A DNA stretch of 64,000 nucleotides. It comes from an uncultured Alphaproteobacteria bacterium (GTDB lineage: Bacteria; Pseudomonadota; Alphaproteobacteria; HIMB59). Positions within the stretch are counted from its first letter, which is position 1; the number at the start of each line of letters is the position of its first letter. The notes beneath the pieces were generated by a model. It saw only the letters and a list, made by a program, of their open reading frames with translations, did no database searches and was not told the DNA's origin. A program made the position numbers and the translations under genes. Where the stretch lies: NCBI GenBank assembly GCA_902530745.1, contig CACABO010000004.1, positions 84,769 to 148,768 of the forward strand. The letters are read 5' to 3'. Below, one piece after another: positions 34,903 through 44,641 of the stretch.

Positions 34903-35749
34903 AATAAAAAAGTATTATTCCTGCCGATATGACTATTAGTATCCCTATATAATTATATAATGTTGGTAACTGTTTGAAAACAAACCAGCCTAGAATAACA
35001 CCAAAAATTATTTGAACATAACTCGTTAAACCAAATACAGATGCAGGAAGAGTTTGGGACCCATAAATAACTGCACTGATACCAAGGCCTGCAAATATAC
35101 CACCAAGTAAAGAGAGTGATAAATCCCTAATTGGCATAAACTCAAAGTGAAATTTTATAGAAAAAATAAAAATTATAACACTAACAACCATGCTGAAAAA
35201 TGATGCAGAATATGACGATGTTAAATGATTATATTTTCTTGTAATCAGGTGGGTAATAGCTATACAAAAAGCACCCAAAAAAACAAAAAAAACTCCAAGG
35301 AATGAAACTACGTTAGTGCCAAATGGTTCTGCAGAAATAACCACACCTAAAAAACCTATTAAAATAGCTAAAACCCTTATTATATTAATATTATCGCTTA
35401 AGAAAAAATGAGACAAAATAAGCAACATTAATGGAGATGTAAAAAGCACCGGATAGACTACTGAAAGAGGAAGTAATAAAACGCCTTTTAAGACAAAAAG
35501 AAAACCAATTGTATGAACAATTCCTCTTATAATTTGGAAGAAGTAATTTTGTTTTTTATAAAAATGAAAGCCATGATTTTTACATATAAAAAAAAACAAA
35601 GGTATTAGAGAAAATAATGCATTTAAAAATAATAATTGTAGGACAGAATAGGTCTCTCCTAGAATTTTAATAACGGAGTCCATTGAAACTAAAAATAAGA
35701 AACCTATAAAAGAGATTGCTGAGGGAAGGAAAAATTTTTTATCTAACAT
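34877..35749 (-). CDS. EamA/DMT family transporter
   Basis: A 290-residue protein with ten membrane helices in two EamA repeats (about 10-140 and 150-285). Marks are SYVQIIFGVILGWFVF and the first-repeat L-x-x-L-P-L-S-V-V-Y-P. Such proteins export or exchange amino acids, nucleosides or other metabolites; the substrate cannot be told. It sits between the phosphoesterase and a small secreted protein gene, all on the same strand. Confidence 0.88.
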   Translation of the reverse strand: MLDKKFFLPSAISFIGFLFLVSMDSVIKILGETYSVLQLLFLNALFSLIPLFFFICKNHGFHFYKKQNYFFQIIRGIVHTIGFLFVLKGVLLLPLSVVYPVLFTSPLMLLILSHFFLSDNINIIRVLAILIGFLGVVISAEPFGTNVVSFLGVFFVFLGAFCIAITHLITRKYNHLTSSYSASFFSMVVSVIIFIFSIKFHFEFMPIRDLSLSLLGGIFAGLGISAVIYGSQTLPASVFGLTSYVQIIFGVILGWFVFKQLPTLYNYIGILIVISAGIILFYFDKSPKNN

Positions 35750-35767
35750 CTTAAATAAGTTAAAACC

Positions 35768-36157
35768 TTAATCTTTTTTCAAAGAAACACACTTTAAATC
35801 GTAAGCCCATTTTTTATTATATTCTTTGTAAGATATTGAAAAAACTAAATCTAAATTTTCTTTGATTGAAATTGATGAAATGTAATCTTCTGCATCGTAA
35901 TTAAATATTAAGCCTAAATTATCTTCATCAAATAATTGATAATTTTTTTCATCAAAGCTACTAAAGATCATAACATTTTTATTTCTTTTATTTTCAATTA
36001 TATCTAATTGTGTTCCAGAAACTTTTTGCTTACAATCAAAATACTTTAGTGCATTTATACTTTTGTCACATATACACGCAAGAGGGAATTTTTCTAAAAT
36101 TTCAGTAAATGCCATATTAGGAAGAATTAATGAAAAAAAGATGATAACATATCTCAT
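35768..36157 (-). CDS. Secreted hypothetical protein (129 residues)
   Basis: A small exported protein: signal peptide MRYVIIFFSLILPNMAFT, then about 112 residues with Cys at CICDK, YFDCKQK and LKCVSLKK, so disulfides are likely. I do not recognise a family. It is the first gene of the leftward group with the EamA gene and the phosphoesterase. It is divergent from the small membrane ORF at 36178, with 20 bases between. Confidence 0.6.
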   Translation of the reverse strand: MRYVIIFFSLILPNMAFTEILEKFPLACICDKSINALKYFDCKQKVSGTQLDIIENKRNKNVMIFSSFDEKNYQLFDEDNLGLIFNYDAEDYISSISIKENLDLVFSISYKEYNKKWAYDLKCVSLKKD

Positions 36158-36177
36158 ATCATTTAATTGTATACATC

Positions 36178-36282
36178 ATGATAAATAAACAGTTAATCAC
36201 AATTATTATCTTTTGTGGTATCGGTTTTGCGATAATAAGACTTTTATTAGACTTTTTTTTTCCTGGGGGAATTGCTTTTTGA
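36178..36282 (+). CDS. Small single-helix membrane protein (34 residues)
   Basis: My translation from the ATG at 36178 gives 34 residues with one hydrophobic helix (KQLITIIIFCGIGFAIIRLL) and an ending LDFFFPGGIAF. The stop TGA overlaps a TTG start of the next gene (TTGA), which suggests coupled translation. It is short, so I am not certain it is made. An alternative is that this is simply the leader of the next gene. Confidence 0.45.
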   Translation: MINKQLITIIIFCGIGFAIIRLLLDFFFPGGIAF

Positions 36283-36506
36283 ATGAATATAATAGAAAAA
36301 AATTGTGGGAAAAAATTCAATCAACAGGTGTCGAGCTTCAACCTCTTTTAAAACCATCTCAATTTCATCCAAATGGGAGAAATGCATATGCACATATAGC
36401 TCTAAGTATCAAAGAAAAATTTGGTAAGAGCTACAAAGATCTTTCTGATGAAAAGTTTGACGAAATAATTTCATACATCGAACTTTTGTTAAGAAATCCT
36501 GATTAA
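36279..36506 (+). CDS. Hypothetical conserved-looking protein (75 residues)
   Basis: Starting at the TTG at 36279, the protein reads NEYNRKKLWEKIQSTGVELQ and contains KPSQFHPNGRNAYAHIALSI and a helical end (LSDEKFDEIISYIELLLRN). The H-P-x-G-R-N-x-Y-A-H-I block looks conserved, but I cannot name the family. An upstream start at 36213 in the same frame would give a peptide antisense in character to the coupled membrane ORF, so I do not use it. Overlap of 4 bases with the previous gene supports the TTG. Confidence 0.6.
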   Translation: MNEYNRKKLWEKIQSTGVELQPLLKPSQFHPNGRNAYAHIALSIKEKFGKSYKDLSDEKFDEIISYIELLLRNPD

Positions 36507-36554
36507 ATTTACTTGATTTTTTATTTATAAATAATAATTGTATTTTTTAAATAT

Positions 36555-36953
36555 ATGCCTAGAACGAAAAGTTTAGCCACTCTCATTAATCATTATGGTA
36601 ATGATAGAGAATTTAAACTCAAAGCAAATAAAATCTCTGATGTATATAAAATATTAAATAGAGAAATTTTTAATAATCGTTTAAAAAAGCCTTATATACT
36701 TACAAGAAGAATGCATGGCGCACTAGGTTTATTTGAATTCAATCCATATGCAACAAAACACTGCTATAGAATAACCCTTCATAATAAATTTAAAAATTTT
36801 CAAGAATTTGTTGAAATTCTTGGACATGAAATGGTTCATTATTATCAAAAATTGATCCTAAAGCAAAACTCAGCAAAACATAATAAAGAATTTTATAGTT
36901 TCAAAAGAAAATTTAAAAAAATTGGACTGAATTTAAAAAGAGTTTATCGTTAA
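36555..36953 (+). CDS. SprT-like zinc metalloprotease domain protein
   Basis: A 132-residue SprT-like protein. The zinc motif is H91-E92-x-x-H95 (LGHEMVHYYQ) with a third ligand probably H109 (SAKHNKEFY). The N-terminal helix DVYKILNREIFNNRLKKP is typical for the SprT family. Relatives cut DNA-bound proteins or are of unknown role. It ends directly next to the convergent gpsA stop, with no base between. Confidence 0.85.
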   Translation: MPRTKSLATLINHYGNDREFKLKANKISDVYKILNREIFNNRLKKPYILTRRMHGALGLFEFNPYATKHCYRITLHNKFKNFQEFVEILGHEMVHYYQKLILKQNSAKHNKEFYSFKRKFKKIGLNLKRVYR

Positions 36954-37919
36954 TTACTCGTTTTTAAACTTTCTATTAAGCAATATCTTAATTTCTTTTT
37001 TTGATGGACTTCCATTAATGATTTTAATAATGGAATTTATAATTGGAAACTTAATAATATTAATTTTTTTATTATTTTTTATATTTAGACAGCTATTAAT
37101 TCCTTCGATGGTCTTACGTTTCAATGTTTTATATTTGCTTTTTTTTTCAAAACAAAACCCAAAATTATAGTTCCTTGATTTGTTTGAGCTACATGAAAGT
37201 ATTAAATCTCCAATACCTCCAAGACTATAAATCATATTAGTATTTAGGTTTAAGCTCTTAAGCATACTTTTTATCTCAACAATACATCTTGTTATGTAAG
37301 CAGCTCTTGCATTTTGACCCAAAGACTCTGCATCTATAATTCCTGCACCAATCGCATAGATATTTTTGAGAATACCTAAAAATTCAAGTGTCTTATAACC
37401 TTCTGAATAATAAATTCTTATATTTGTATCTTTAAAGATATTACCGATATTTTTATTAAGTTTGTTACTAGATAAACTTAAGGCTGTGGGTTTCCCATAT
37501 AAAACCTCATCTGCAAAGCTAGGTCCGGATAAAAAATGGTAATTTTTTAAATTTAGTTTTTTTTTTATCAGGTTTGAGATGAAATCACCATTCTTACTGA
37601 TACCTTTTGAGCATATTATTAATTCATTAATTTTTTGATTTTTCAAATAATCGTCGCAAAAATTATCAAATGCAGTAGCAGGTAAGACATAGAAAATATA
37701 ATGATATTCATTGGCATCAAAATTACCCGACATTGATTTTAGTTTTCTAGATAATTTGAAATTTTTATAATATTTTTTATTAATCTTGTTTTTATTTATT
37801 TGATTGGATAATTTCAGATCTCTTGCCCAAAGATAAACATTATTATTTTTCTTTGAGAGTACATTAGCAATAGCTGTACCCCAAGCACCTGCACCGACTA
37901 CTAAAATTTTTTTATGCAC
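36954..37919 (-). CDS. gpsA: Glycerol-3-phosphate dehydrogenase [NAD(P)+]
   Basis: GpsA reduces dihydroxyacetone phosphate to sn-glycerol 3-phosphate for phospholipids. The 321-residue protein has GAGAWGTA at 9-16, CSKGI near 103, LSGPSFADEV and KNIYAIGAGI with the catalytic Lys. It is rather lysine-rich and short at the C-terminus. It is divergent from glpD over a 174-base gap (37920-38093) of A+T-rich sequence where I see no further gene. Confidence 0.93.
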   Translation of the reverse strand: MHKKILVVGAGAWGTAIANVLSKKNNNVYLWARDLKLSNQINKNKINKKYYKNFKLSRKLKSMSGNFDANEYHYIFYVLPATAFDNFCDDYLKNQKINELIICSKGISKNGDFISNLIKKKLNLKNYHFLSGPSFADEVLYGKPTALSLSSNKLNKNIGNIFKDTNIRIYYSEGYKTLEFLGILKNIYAIGAGIIDAESLGQNARAAYITRCIVEIKSMLKSLNLNTNMIYSLGGIGDLILSCSSNKSRNYNFGFCFEKKSKYKTLKRKTIEGINSCLNIKNNKKINIIKFPIINSIIKIINGSPSKKEIKILLNRKFKNE

Positions 37920-38093
37920 CTTTGTAATAATTTAATATCAATAGAGATAGACATTTTAATGGTATGATTTAAATAAGAAAGAACAATATTTTTAATTAAG
38001 TCAATATCAAATTGATAAAAACTATTCAAAAAATAGAAAAAAAAATTTACTCCTACTTTACATTTTTTGTTTTTTATATGAACTTCTTTTGAA

Positions 38094-39527
38094 ATGTATG
38101 ATGTTGTAATAATTGGCGGTGGTATAAACGGTGTTGGCATAGCAAGAGATGCTGCAGGAAGAGGTTTAAATACTTGTCTTATTGAAAAAGGTGATATTGC
38201 TTCACAAACATCCTCATGGTCAACAAAATTAATTCATGGGGGAATAAGATATTTAGAAAACTACGATTTCAAACTAGTAAGAGAGTCTCTTATAGAAAGA
38301 GATGTGATAAAAAAAATTGCCCCCCATATTACAAGACCTGTAAAATTTGTTTTACCTCATGTTCCAAGTTTAAGACCAAGCTGGATGATAAGAATTGGTT
38401 TGTTTTTGTATGATAGATTGAGTGGCAAATCGACCTTTGAAAAATCAAAATGTATCTCTTTGAATGAAACTTTCAAAGAAAACCCAATAAAAGAGAAATT
38501 TAAAAGTGGCTATGTTTATTCTGATTTATTTGTTGATGACTCCCGACTAGCTCTACTTAACGCAGAGGATGCTATAAATAAAGGTGCAAGGGTCTACACA
38601 AACACAAATATTATCAAGACGGTAAGAGGTGAAAATAATTGGTCAATTTTTTTAGATAATGGTGAAGTTTTAAAATCAAAATCTGTTGTTAATGCAACTG
38701 GGCCTTTTGCTATATCAGTTTTAAATAATATTTTTGGAATAGAATCCAAAAAAAAATTGAGACTTGTTCAAGGAAGTCATTTAGTGGTCAAAAAAATATA
38801 TGATGGGGATCAAGCATATATACTCCAATTAAATGATAAGCGTATAATTTTTATGATACCATTTAAAAAAAAATATACTTTGATAGGTACTACTGAACAT
38901 GAAGTTGAAGATTTTGAAAATCCCAAAATTACACATGAAGAGAAAACTTATTTAATTAACTCAGTTAATTCCTTTATAAAAAAAAAGATTGTCGATAATG
39001 ATATTGTTTGGACTTATTCAGGTGTAAGGCCATTGATTGAAGATAATAATCAGAAGGCATCAAAGTTATCAAGAGACTATGCTTTTGAAATTGACGATAA
39101 AGATGGGGCTCCAATTGTAACTGTTTTTGGAGGAAAACTTACAACCTACAGAAAACTTTCAGAACAAGTTTTGAAAAAGTTAAGCAAGCACATAGTGGTT
39201 TCAAATAAAACATGGACATCCGATGAAGTTTTACCAGGTGCGTATGATGCAAGTATTAATAGCGAAAATATCCCTAAAAAAATATTAAAACGACTTATCG
39301 AGACATATGGAGCTAAAATATCAAAATTAAATGAATATTATAATGAATTTAACACAGGTGGAGATCTGATTTTTGAGGATTTTTATGAATTTGAAGTAAA
39401 ATATCTTATTAAAGAAGAAATGGCTCGAACCTCTGAAGATATTTTATTTAGGAGAACAAAACTTGGAATTAATTTTCCTAAAGAGGCAAAGGATAAATTA
39501 GAAATTATTTTAAAAAGACACCTTTAG
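38094..39527 (+). CDS. glpD: Aerobic glycerol-3-phosphate dehydrogenase
   Basis: GlpD oxidises glycerol 3-phosphate at the membrane and passes electrons to quinone. The 477-residue flavoprotein has the FAD motif IIGGGINGVGIARDAAGRGL (6-25), SSWSTKLIHGGIRYLE, RLVQGSHLVV and VTVFGGKLTTYRKLSE. It lies 18 bases before glpK, so glycerol use and oxidation are made from one operon, opposite in direction of flow to the neighbouring gpsA. Confidence 0.95.
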   Translation: MYDVVIIGGGINGVGIARDAAGRGLNTCLIEKGDIASQTSSWSTKLIHGGIRYLENYDFKLVRESLIERDVIKKIAPHITRPVKFVLPHVPSLRPSWMIRIGLFLYDRLSGKSTFEKSKCISLNETFKENPIKEKFKSGYVYSDLFVDDSRLALLNAEDAINKGARVYTNTNIIKTVRGENNWSIFLDNGEVLKSKSVVNATGPFAISVLNNIFGIESKKKLRLVQGSHLVVKKIYDGDQAYILQLNDKRIIFMIPFKKKYTLIGTTEHEVEDFENPKITHEEKTYLINSVNSFIKKKIVDNDIVWTYSGVRPLIEDNNQKASKLSRDYAFEIDDKDGAPIVTVFGGKLTTYRKLSEQVLKKLSKHIVVSNKTWTSDEVLPGAYDASINSENIPKKILKRLIETYGAKISKLNEYYNEFNTGGDLIFEDFYEFEVKYLIKEEMARTSEDILFRRTKLGINFPKEAKDKLEIILKRHL

Positions 39528-39545
39528 TTCTTATGATATTATAAA

Positions 39546-41039
39546 TTGGTGCAAAAATTTATTTTATCAATTGATCAAGGAACAACTTCTACACGATCGA
39601 TAATTTTTAATGATAATTTTGAAATTGTTTCTAGTGATCAATTGGAATTTAAACAATACTTTCCAAAAGATGGGTGTGTAGAACACGACCCTCAAGAGAT
39701 ATTTAATACTGTTTTACAAACGACACTAAATGCAATTAAAAAAGCAAAAGTTAATTCCAGCCAAATATTAGGTATAGGAATAACTAATCAAAGAGAAACT
39801 GTAGTCATTTGGGACAAACAAACAGGTAAGCCTATTTACAAAGCTATTGTTTGGCAAGATAGAAGAACAGTAAATTATTGCAAAGATTTAACTAGGAAAG
39901 GATTTGCAAAAAAAATACAAAAAATTACTGGTCTTGTAATTGATGCATATTTCTCAGCAACTAAAATTAAATGGATACTTGATAATATAGAGTCATCAAA
40001 AAAACTGTTAAAAGAAGATAGGCTTTTATTTGGGACAATTGATACTTGGCTTCTGTGGAAGTTAACAGAAGGAAGGTCTTTTTTTACTGAAGCTACGAAT
40101 GCTTCAAGAACCATGTTATATGACATCAAAAAAAACTGTTGGTCAAAGGAATTACTAAAAATTTTTAATATCCCTTATAAAATTCTACCCGATGTAAAAG
40201 ATAGTGCAGATGATTTTGGGTACACAACTCTTTTTGGAGATAAGATCAAAATAGGAGGTATGGCTGGTGACCAACAAGCAGCAACAATTGGACAGGCCTG
40301 TTTTAAGCCAGGATCTATTAAGTCTACATATGGGACTGGTTGTTTTATGATCATGAATATTGGACAAAAACTTAAAATATCAAAAAATAATTTGCTTACG
40401 ACCATTGCATATAAAATCAATAATAAGACCACTTATGCCTTAGAAGGTTCTATCTTCATTGCTGGAGCTGCTGTTCAGTGGTTAAGAGACTCACTTAAAG
40501 TTATCAAAACAGCACAAGAGACAGAGATTTTTTATTCAAAGAGTGATCAAAGTCAAAAAATTTACTTTGTTCCAGCTTTTGTTGGGTTAGGGGCTCCTTA
40601 TTGGGATGGGGAAGCCAGAGGTGCAATTTTTGGAATGACAAGAAATACTGGAATAGCAGAGTTTGTCAAAGCCGCAATAGACAGTGTTGCATACCAAACT
40701 AAAGACTTGGTCATTGCCATGCAGAAAGATAGTGGTGTTCCCATTAAACAACTTAAAGTCGATGGTGGAATGGTAGCAAATGAAGATTTCCTACAATTTT
40801 TGTCAAATATTTTAATTTTAAATTGTGATAGGCCAAAAGTAACAGAAACAACTGCGTTAGGGGCAGCCTATCTAGCTGGACTTTCTTCAGGATTTATTAA
40901 AAATACTGAGGAAATCTCTAAGAAATGGCAAAGTGATAAAATATTTAAACCAAAACTTCACAAGAAAAAAGTAAAATATCTTTACGAAGGGTGGTTAAAA
41001 GCAGTAAAGAAAACAACAACAAAAAAGAATAGCAAATAA
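39546..41039 (+). CDS. glpK: Glycerol kinase
   Basis: GlpK phosphorylates glycerol. The 497-residue FGGY kinase has the start SIDQGTTSTRSIIF, WQDRRT, the ATP-site block MAGDQQAATIGQACF with GTGCFM, and the FGGY-like GAAYLAGLSSGF. The start is TTG at 39546 or GTG at 39549; no ATG fits. No glycerol facilitator gene is seen, so uptake may be by diffusion or a gene elsewhere. Confidence 0.95.
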   Translation: MVQKFILSIDQGTTSTRSIIFNDNFEIVSSDQLEFKQYFPKDGCVEHDPQEIFNTVLQTTLNAIKKAKVNSSQILGIGITNQRETVVIWDKQTGKPIYKAIVWQDRRTVNYCKDLTRKGFAKKIQKITGLVIDAYFSATKIKWILDNIESSKKLLKEDRLLFGTIDTWLLWKLTEGRSFFTEATNASRTMLYDIKKNCWSKELLKIFNIPYKILPDVKDSADDFGYTTLFGDKIKIGGMAGDQQAATIGQACFKPGSIKSTYGTGCFMIMNIGQKLKISKNNLLTTIAYKINNKTTYALEGSIFIAGAAVQWLRDSLKVIKTAQETEIFYSKSDQSQKIYFVPAFVGLGAPYWDGEARGAIFGMTRNTGIAEFVKAAIDSVAYQTKDLVIAMQKDSGVPIKQLKVDGGMVANEDFLQFLSNILILNCDRPKVTETTALGAAYLAGLSSGFIKNTEEISKKWQSDKIFKPKLHKKKVKYLYEGWLKAVKKTTTKKNSK

Positions 41040-41063
41040 AAAAATTTTTGATATTTATGTTAT

Positions 41064-41954
41064 ATGCGCATAAATATTGAAATTGGTGATATTGAAGCAT
41101 TTATTGAATTAACTGAGACTAACTCTTTTGCTAAAGCTGCAAATAATTTAAATTTATCTCAACCCGCTCTTTCAAGAAGAATTCAAAAGTTAGAGCACGA
41201 ATTAGGAACTACTCTATTTGATAGGACCACTAGAAAAGTTCAGCTTTCATATTCTGGGAGAAATTTTTATGATCGAGCAAGAGGAATAATAGAGGCAGTC
41301 AAAACAGCAACAAAAACTCTGAATGAAAAATATAGTTTTCCCTCCATAATTAAAATTGGGGTGGTTCATTCAGCGCTAAGAAATATTTTATTTTCATCAC
41401 TCAAACAATTCAAAGAAATTGAACCAAGGTGTAAAGTTCAAATCATTGAAAGATCATCTAATAATGTTGTTGATAGTGTTTTAGGAGGAGAATGTGATTT
41501 TGGTATAAATTTTACTGGTAAACAAGAACCTGGAATTAGCTTCGAAAATTTATTTGTGGAAGATTACGTCGTTGTATTTCCAAAAGGAGACAAGTTAGAG
41601 AAAAAAAGAAAAATAAAGATATCTGAAATTAAAGGTAGGAATTTTATTTCAATATGGAAAGGTTCTGGGAGTAGAATTTATATTGAGAATGCACTTGCGC
41701 TCCAAGAAGAAGATATCGATTGGGCTTATGAAGTAAGGCACATACCAACTGCATTAAATATGGTTGAGCAAGGTCTTGGAATAACTCTTGCCCCAAAATT
41801 GGCTATTTCAAAGGATTATTCTTCTTTGTCATATAGGCCTTTAATTGATCCCTCTGTAACTAGGACAATTGGATTAATAAAAAGATCTGGAAGAGATTTA
41901 AGCTACGACTCGCAAAAATTATATGACCTTTTAAAAGAAAAATTCAAAAAATAA
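41064..41954 (+). CDS. LysR-type transcriptional regulator
   Basis: A 296-residue LysR protein: N-terminal winged helix-turn-helix (about 8-65, FAKAANNLNLSQPALSRRIQ), linker helix and an effector domain (IKIGVVHSALRNILF to the end) with EQGLGITLAP. The effector is not known. It could control the glp operon upstream or aconitase downstream, which begins 53 bases after it; the position does not decide. Confidence 0.93.
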   Translation: MRINIEIGDIEAFIELTETNSFAKAANNLNLSQPALSRRIQKLEHELGTTLFDRTTRKVQLSYSGRNFYDRARGIIEAVKTATKTLNEKYSFPSIIKIGVVHSALRNILFSSLKQFKEIEPRCKVQIIERSSNNVVDSVLGGECDFGINFTGKQEPGISFENLFVEDYVVVFPKGDKLEKKRKIKISEIKGRNFISIWKGSGSRIYIENALALQEEDIDWAYEVRHIPTALNMVEQGLGITLAPKLAISKDYSSLSYRPLIDPSVTRTIGLIKRSGRDLSYDSQKLYDLLKEKFKK

Positions 41955-42007
41955 TTAATTAGTATAATGCATAAATAAATTTACTAATTAATGTTTATAA
42001 TAAAAGT

Positions 42008-44641
42008 ATGTTGTCATTAGATAGTTTTAAAACACTTGATCAATTCTTAAATAATGGGAAAAAGTACATTTTCTATAACCTATCTAAATTGGAGGATAAT
42101 TTTCCTAAAATAAAAAATGTACCTAAATCAAAAAAGATACTCATTGAAAATTTACTTAGGTTAGAAGATGGCAAAGATGTAAATAAAGACCTTATCGGAA
42201 ATGTATTAGAAAATCCTGAGAAAAAACATGAAATATTTTTTCTTCCTTCAAGAGTGTTAATGCAAGACTTTACTGGCGTGCCTGCTGTTGCAGATTTAGC
42301 AGCAATGCGTGATGCTGTTTCAAAAAAAGGTGGTAATGCATCAAAAGTTAATCCTATGTCCCAAGTTGATTTAGTAATAGATCATTCTGTAATGGTTGAT
42401 TATTTTGCTAGCCCAAATGCATTTCAAAAAAATGTAGATATGGAATTTGGAAGAAATGCAGAAAGATATGAGTTTTTAAAATGGGGGCAACAAGCTTTTA
42501 AAAATTTTAGGGTTATTCCTCCTGGCACAGGAATATGCCATCAAGTTAATTTAGAGTATTTAGCTCAAGTAGTCTGGAGCAAGGAACTTGGTGACAAAGA
42601 TTTATTATACCCTGACACATTAGTTGGAACAGACAGTCATACGACAATGGTAAATGCACTTGGTGTTCTAGGTTGGGGAGTAGGAGGAATTGAAGCTGAG
42701 GCTGCTATGCTTGGCCAATCTGTATCAATGCTTTTACCAGAAGTTGTTGGTTTTGAAGTATCAGGCAAAATGAAAGAGGGTGTTACAGCAACAGATCTAG
42801 TTTTAACAATTGTACAAATGCTAAGAGAAAAAGGAGTAGTTGGAAAATTCGTTGAATTCTATGGTGATGGTTTAAAGAATTTATCACTCGCTGACAGAGC
42901 AACTATTGCCAACATGGCTCCAGAATATGGGGCAACTTGTGGTTTTTTTGCAGTTGATGATGAAACTATCAAGTACTTGAAGTTGACATCCAGAGGCTCC
43001 GATCTGATAAATACTGTTGAAAAATATAACAGAATTCAAGGTTTGTGGGCCGATGACACATGTAATTATAATGATACCGTTCATTTAAAACTAGAAAATG
43101 TTCAAGCATCATTAGCAGGGCCTAAAAGACCTCAAGATAGAATCAATCTTGAAAGCGTGAATTTAAATTTTAAAGAATTTTCAAAAAACAAACCTGTTGA
43201 AAAAGAAATTAAAAATCACAATTACAAAATGCAAGACGGTAACGTTGTAATTGCTGCTATTACTTCATGCACTAATACCTCTAATCCAGATGTTTTAGTT
43301 GCAGCAGGCTTAGTCGCAAAAAAAGCTTGTGAATTAGGTCTACAAGTAAAACCTTGGGTTAAGACTTCTTTAGCACCTGGTTCAAAAGTTGTTACTGATT
43401 ATTTGGCTAAATCAGGTTTGAATAAATATTTAGACCAACTTGGTTTTCATCTAGTTGGTTATGGATGCACTACGTGTATAGGAAATTCAGGGCCACTTGA
43501 TAAAGATATTGCCGAGTGCGTCTCAAAAAATGATTTAACAGTTGCTTCAGTACTTTCAGGTAATAGAAATTTTGAAGGCAGAGTTAATCCACACGTTAAA
43601 GCTAATTATCTTGCCTCACCACCTTTGGTTGTAGCATATGCTTTAGCAGGGTCTGTACTTATTAATTTGACAAGTGATCCCATTGGTATTAACACAAATG
43701 GCAATGAAGTGTTTTTAAAAGACATTTGGCCAAGCAATAGCGAAATCCGAAATGCTGTTGAAAAAAATGTATCGCCTGAAATGTTTAAAAAACAATACTC
43801 TAATGCTTTAGATGGGCCGAAAGAATGGCAAAAAATTAATACTTCTACGGGAGACCTGTATAATTGGAATTCTTCATCAACTTACGTACAGAAACCTCCG
43901 TTTTTTGATAATCAATCAAATGATGATAAAGAGATTAAGCCAATTGAAAATGCAAGACCTTTATTACTTCTAGGCAATAGTGTTACAACAGATCACATTT
44001 CACCTGCAGGGGCTATTAAAGTTGATAGTCCTGCTGGCAACTACTTCATGGAAAGGCAAATACGTCAAAATGATTTTAATTCATATGGTGCTAGAAGGGG
44101 CAATCATGAAGTAATGGTAAGGGGTACTTTTGCTAATATAAGAATTAAAAACCAACTGCTATCAAACGTTGAGGGCGGATACTCAATTTTAGAACCTGAT
44201 AAGAAAAAAATGAGTGTTTATGATGTTGCTATGGAGTATGCAAAAAGGTCTGAAAATGTTGTGGTTTTTGCAGGAGAAGAATACGGAACTGGATCATCGC
44301 GTGATTGGGCTGCAAAAGGTACAAAGTTATTAGGTATTAAGGCAGTTATTGCTGAAAGTTTTGAAAGAATACACCGATCAAATTTGGTTGGAATGGGAGT
44401 TCTGCCTATCCAACTTAAAAGTCACACAATAAATGATTTAAATATTCAATCGTCTGATTTAATAAATATAAAACTTACTGAAGACCTGAAGCCTTTACAA
44501 GAATTAGAAGTCATTATTCAAAGTAATGTGACAAATATAAAAATAGATTGTATTTTACGAATTGATACTATCAATGAGCTCCAATATTATAAAGCGGACG
44601 GCATATTAAATTTTGTTTTAAAAAATATTCTTGAAAATTAA
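42008..44641 (+). CDS. acnA: Aconitate hydratase A
   Basis: Aconitase turns citrate into isocitrate with a 4Fe-4S cluster. The 877-residue protein has C421 (SCTNTSNP), C487 and C490 ([12 protein letters not shown]) as cluster ligands, [20 protein letters not shown], and the swivel domain with [15 protein letters not shown]. The size fits AcnA/IRP-type aconitase. Its stop overlaps the stop of the convergent sucB by 4 bases. Confidence 0.97.
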   Translation: MLSLDSFKTLDQFLNNGKKYIFYNLSKLEDNFPKIKNVPKSKKILIENLLRLEDGKDVNKDLIGNVLENPEKKHEIFFLPSRVLMQDFTGVPAVADLAAMRDAVSKKGGNASKVNPMSQVDLVIDHSVMVDYFASPNAFQKNVDMEFGRNAERYEFLKWGQQAFKNFRVIPPGTGICHQVNLEYLAQVVWSKELGDKDLLYPDTLVGTDSHTTMVNALGVLGWGVGGIEAEAAMLGQSVSMLLPEVVGFEVSGKMKEGVTATDLVLTIVQMLREKGVVGKFVEFYGDGLKNLSLADRATIANMAPEYGATCGFFAVDDETIKYLKLTSRGSDLINTVEKYNRIQGLWADDTCNYNDTVHLKLENVQASLAGPKRPQDRINLESVNLNFKEFSKNKPVEKEIKNHNYKMQDGNVVIAAITSCTNTSNPDVLVAAGLVAKKACELGLQVKPWVKTSLAPGSKVVTDYLAKSGLNKYLDQLGFHLVGYGCTTCIGNSGPLDKDIAECVSKNDLTVASVLSGNRNFEGRVNPHVKANYLASPPLVVAYALAGSVLINLTSDPIGINTNGNEVFLKDIWPSNSEIRNAVEKNVSPEMFKKQYSNALDGPKEWQKINTSTGDLYNWNSSSTYVQKPPFFDNQSNDDKEIKPIENARPLLLLGNSVTTDHISPAGAIKVDSPAGNYFMERQIRQNDFNSYGARRGNHEVMVRGTFANIRIKNQLLSNVEGGYSILEPDKKKMSVYDVAMEYAKRSENVVVFAGEEYGTGSSRDWAAKGTKLLGIKAVIAESFERIHRSNLVGMGVLPIQLKSHTINDLNIQSSDLINIKLTEDLKPLQELEVIIQSNVTNIKIDCILRIDTINELQYYKADGILNFVLKNILEN

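Noticed and set aside
36213..36278. An upstream start for the 75-residue gene at 36279
   Set aside because: The extra N-terminus runs through the frame of the coupled small membrane ORF, is Phe/Trp-rich and not protein-like; the TTGA junction explains the start better.
37901..38140. A 79-residue open frame between gpsA and glpD on the minus strand
   Set aside because: It covers the start of glpD on the other strand, is of low complexity and has no family look.
39875..40432. Three minus-strand open frames inside glpK
   Set aside because: They lie antisense to a well conserved gene and have no coding features of their own.
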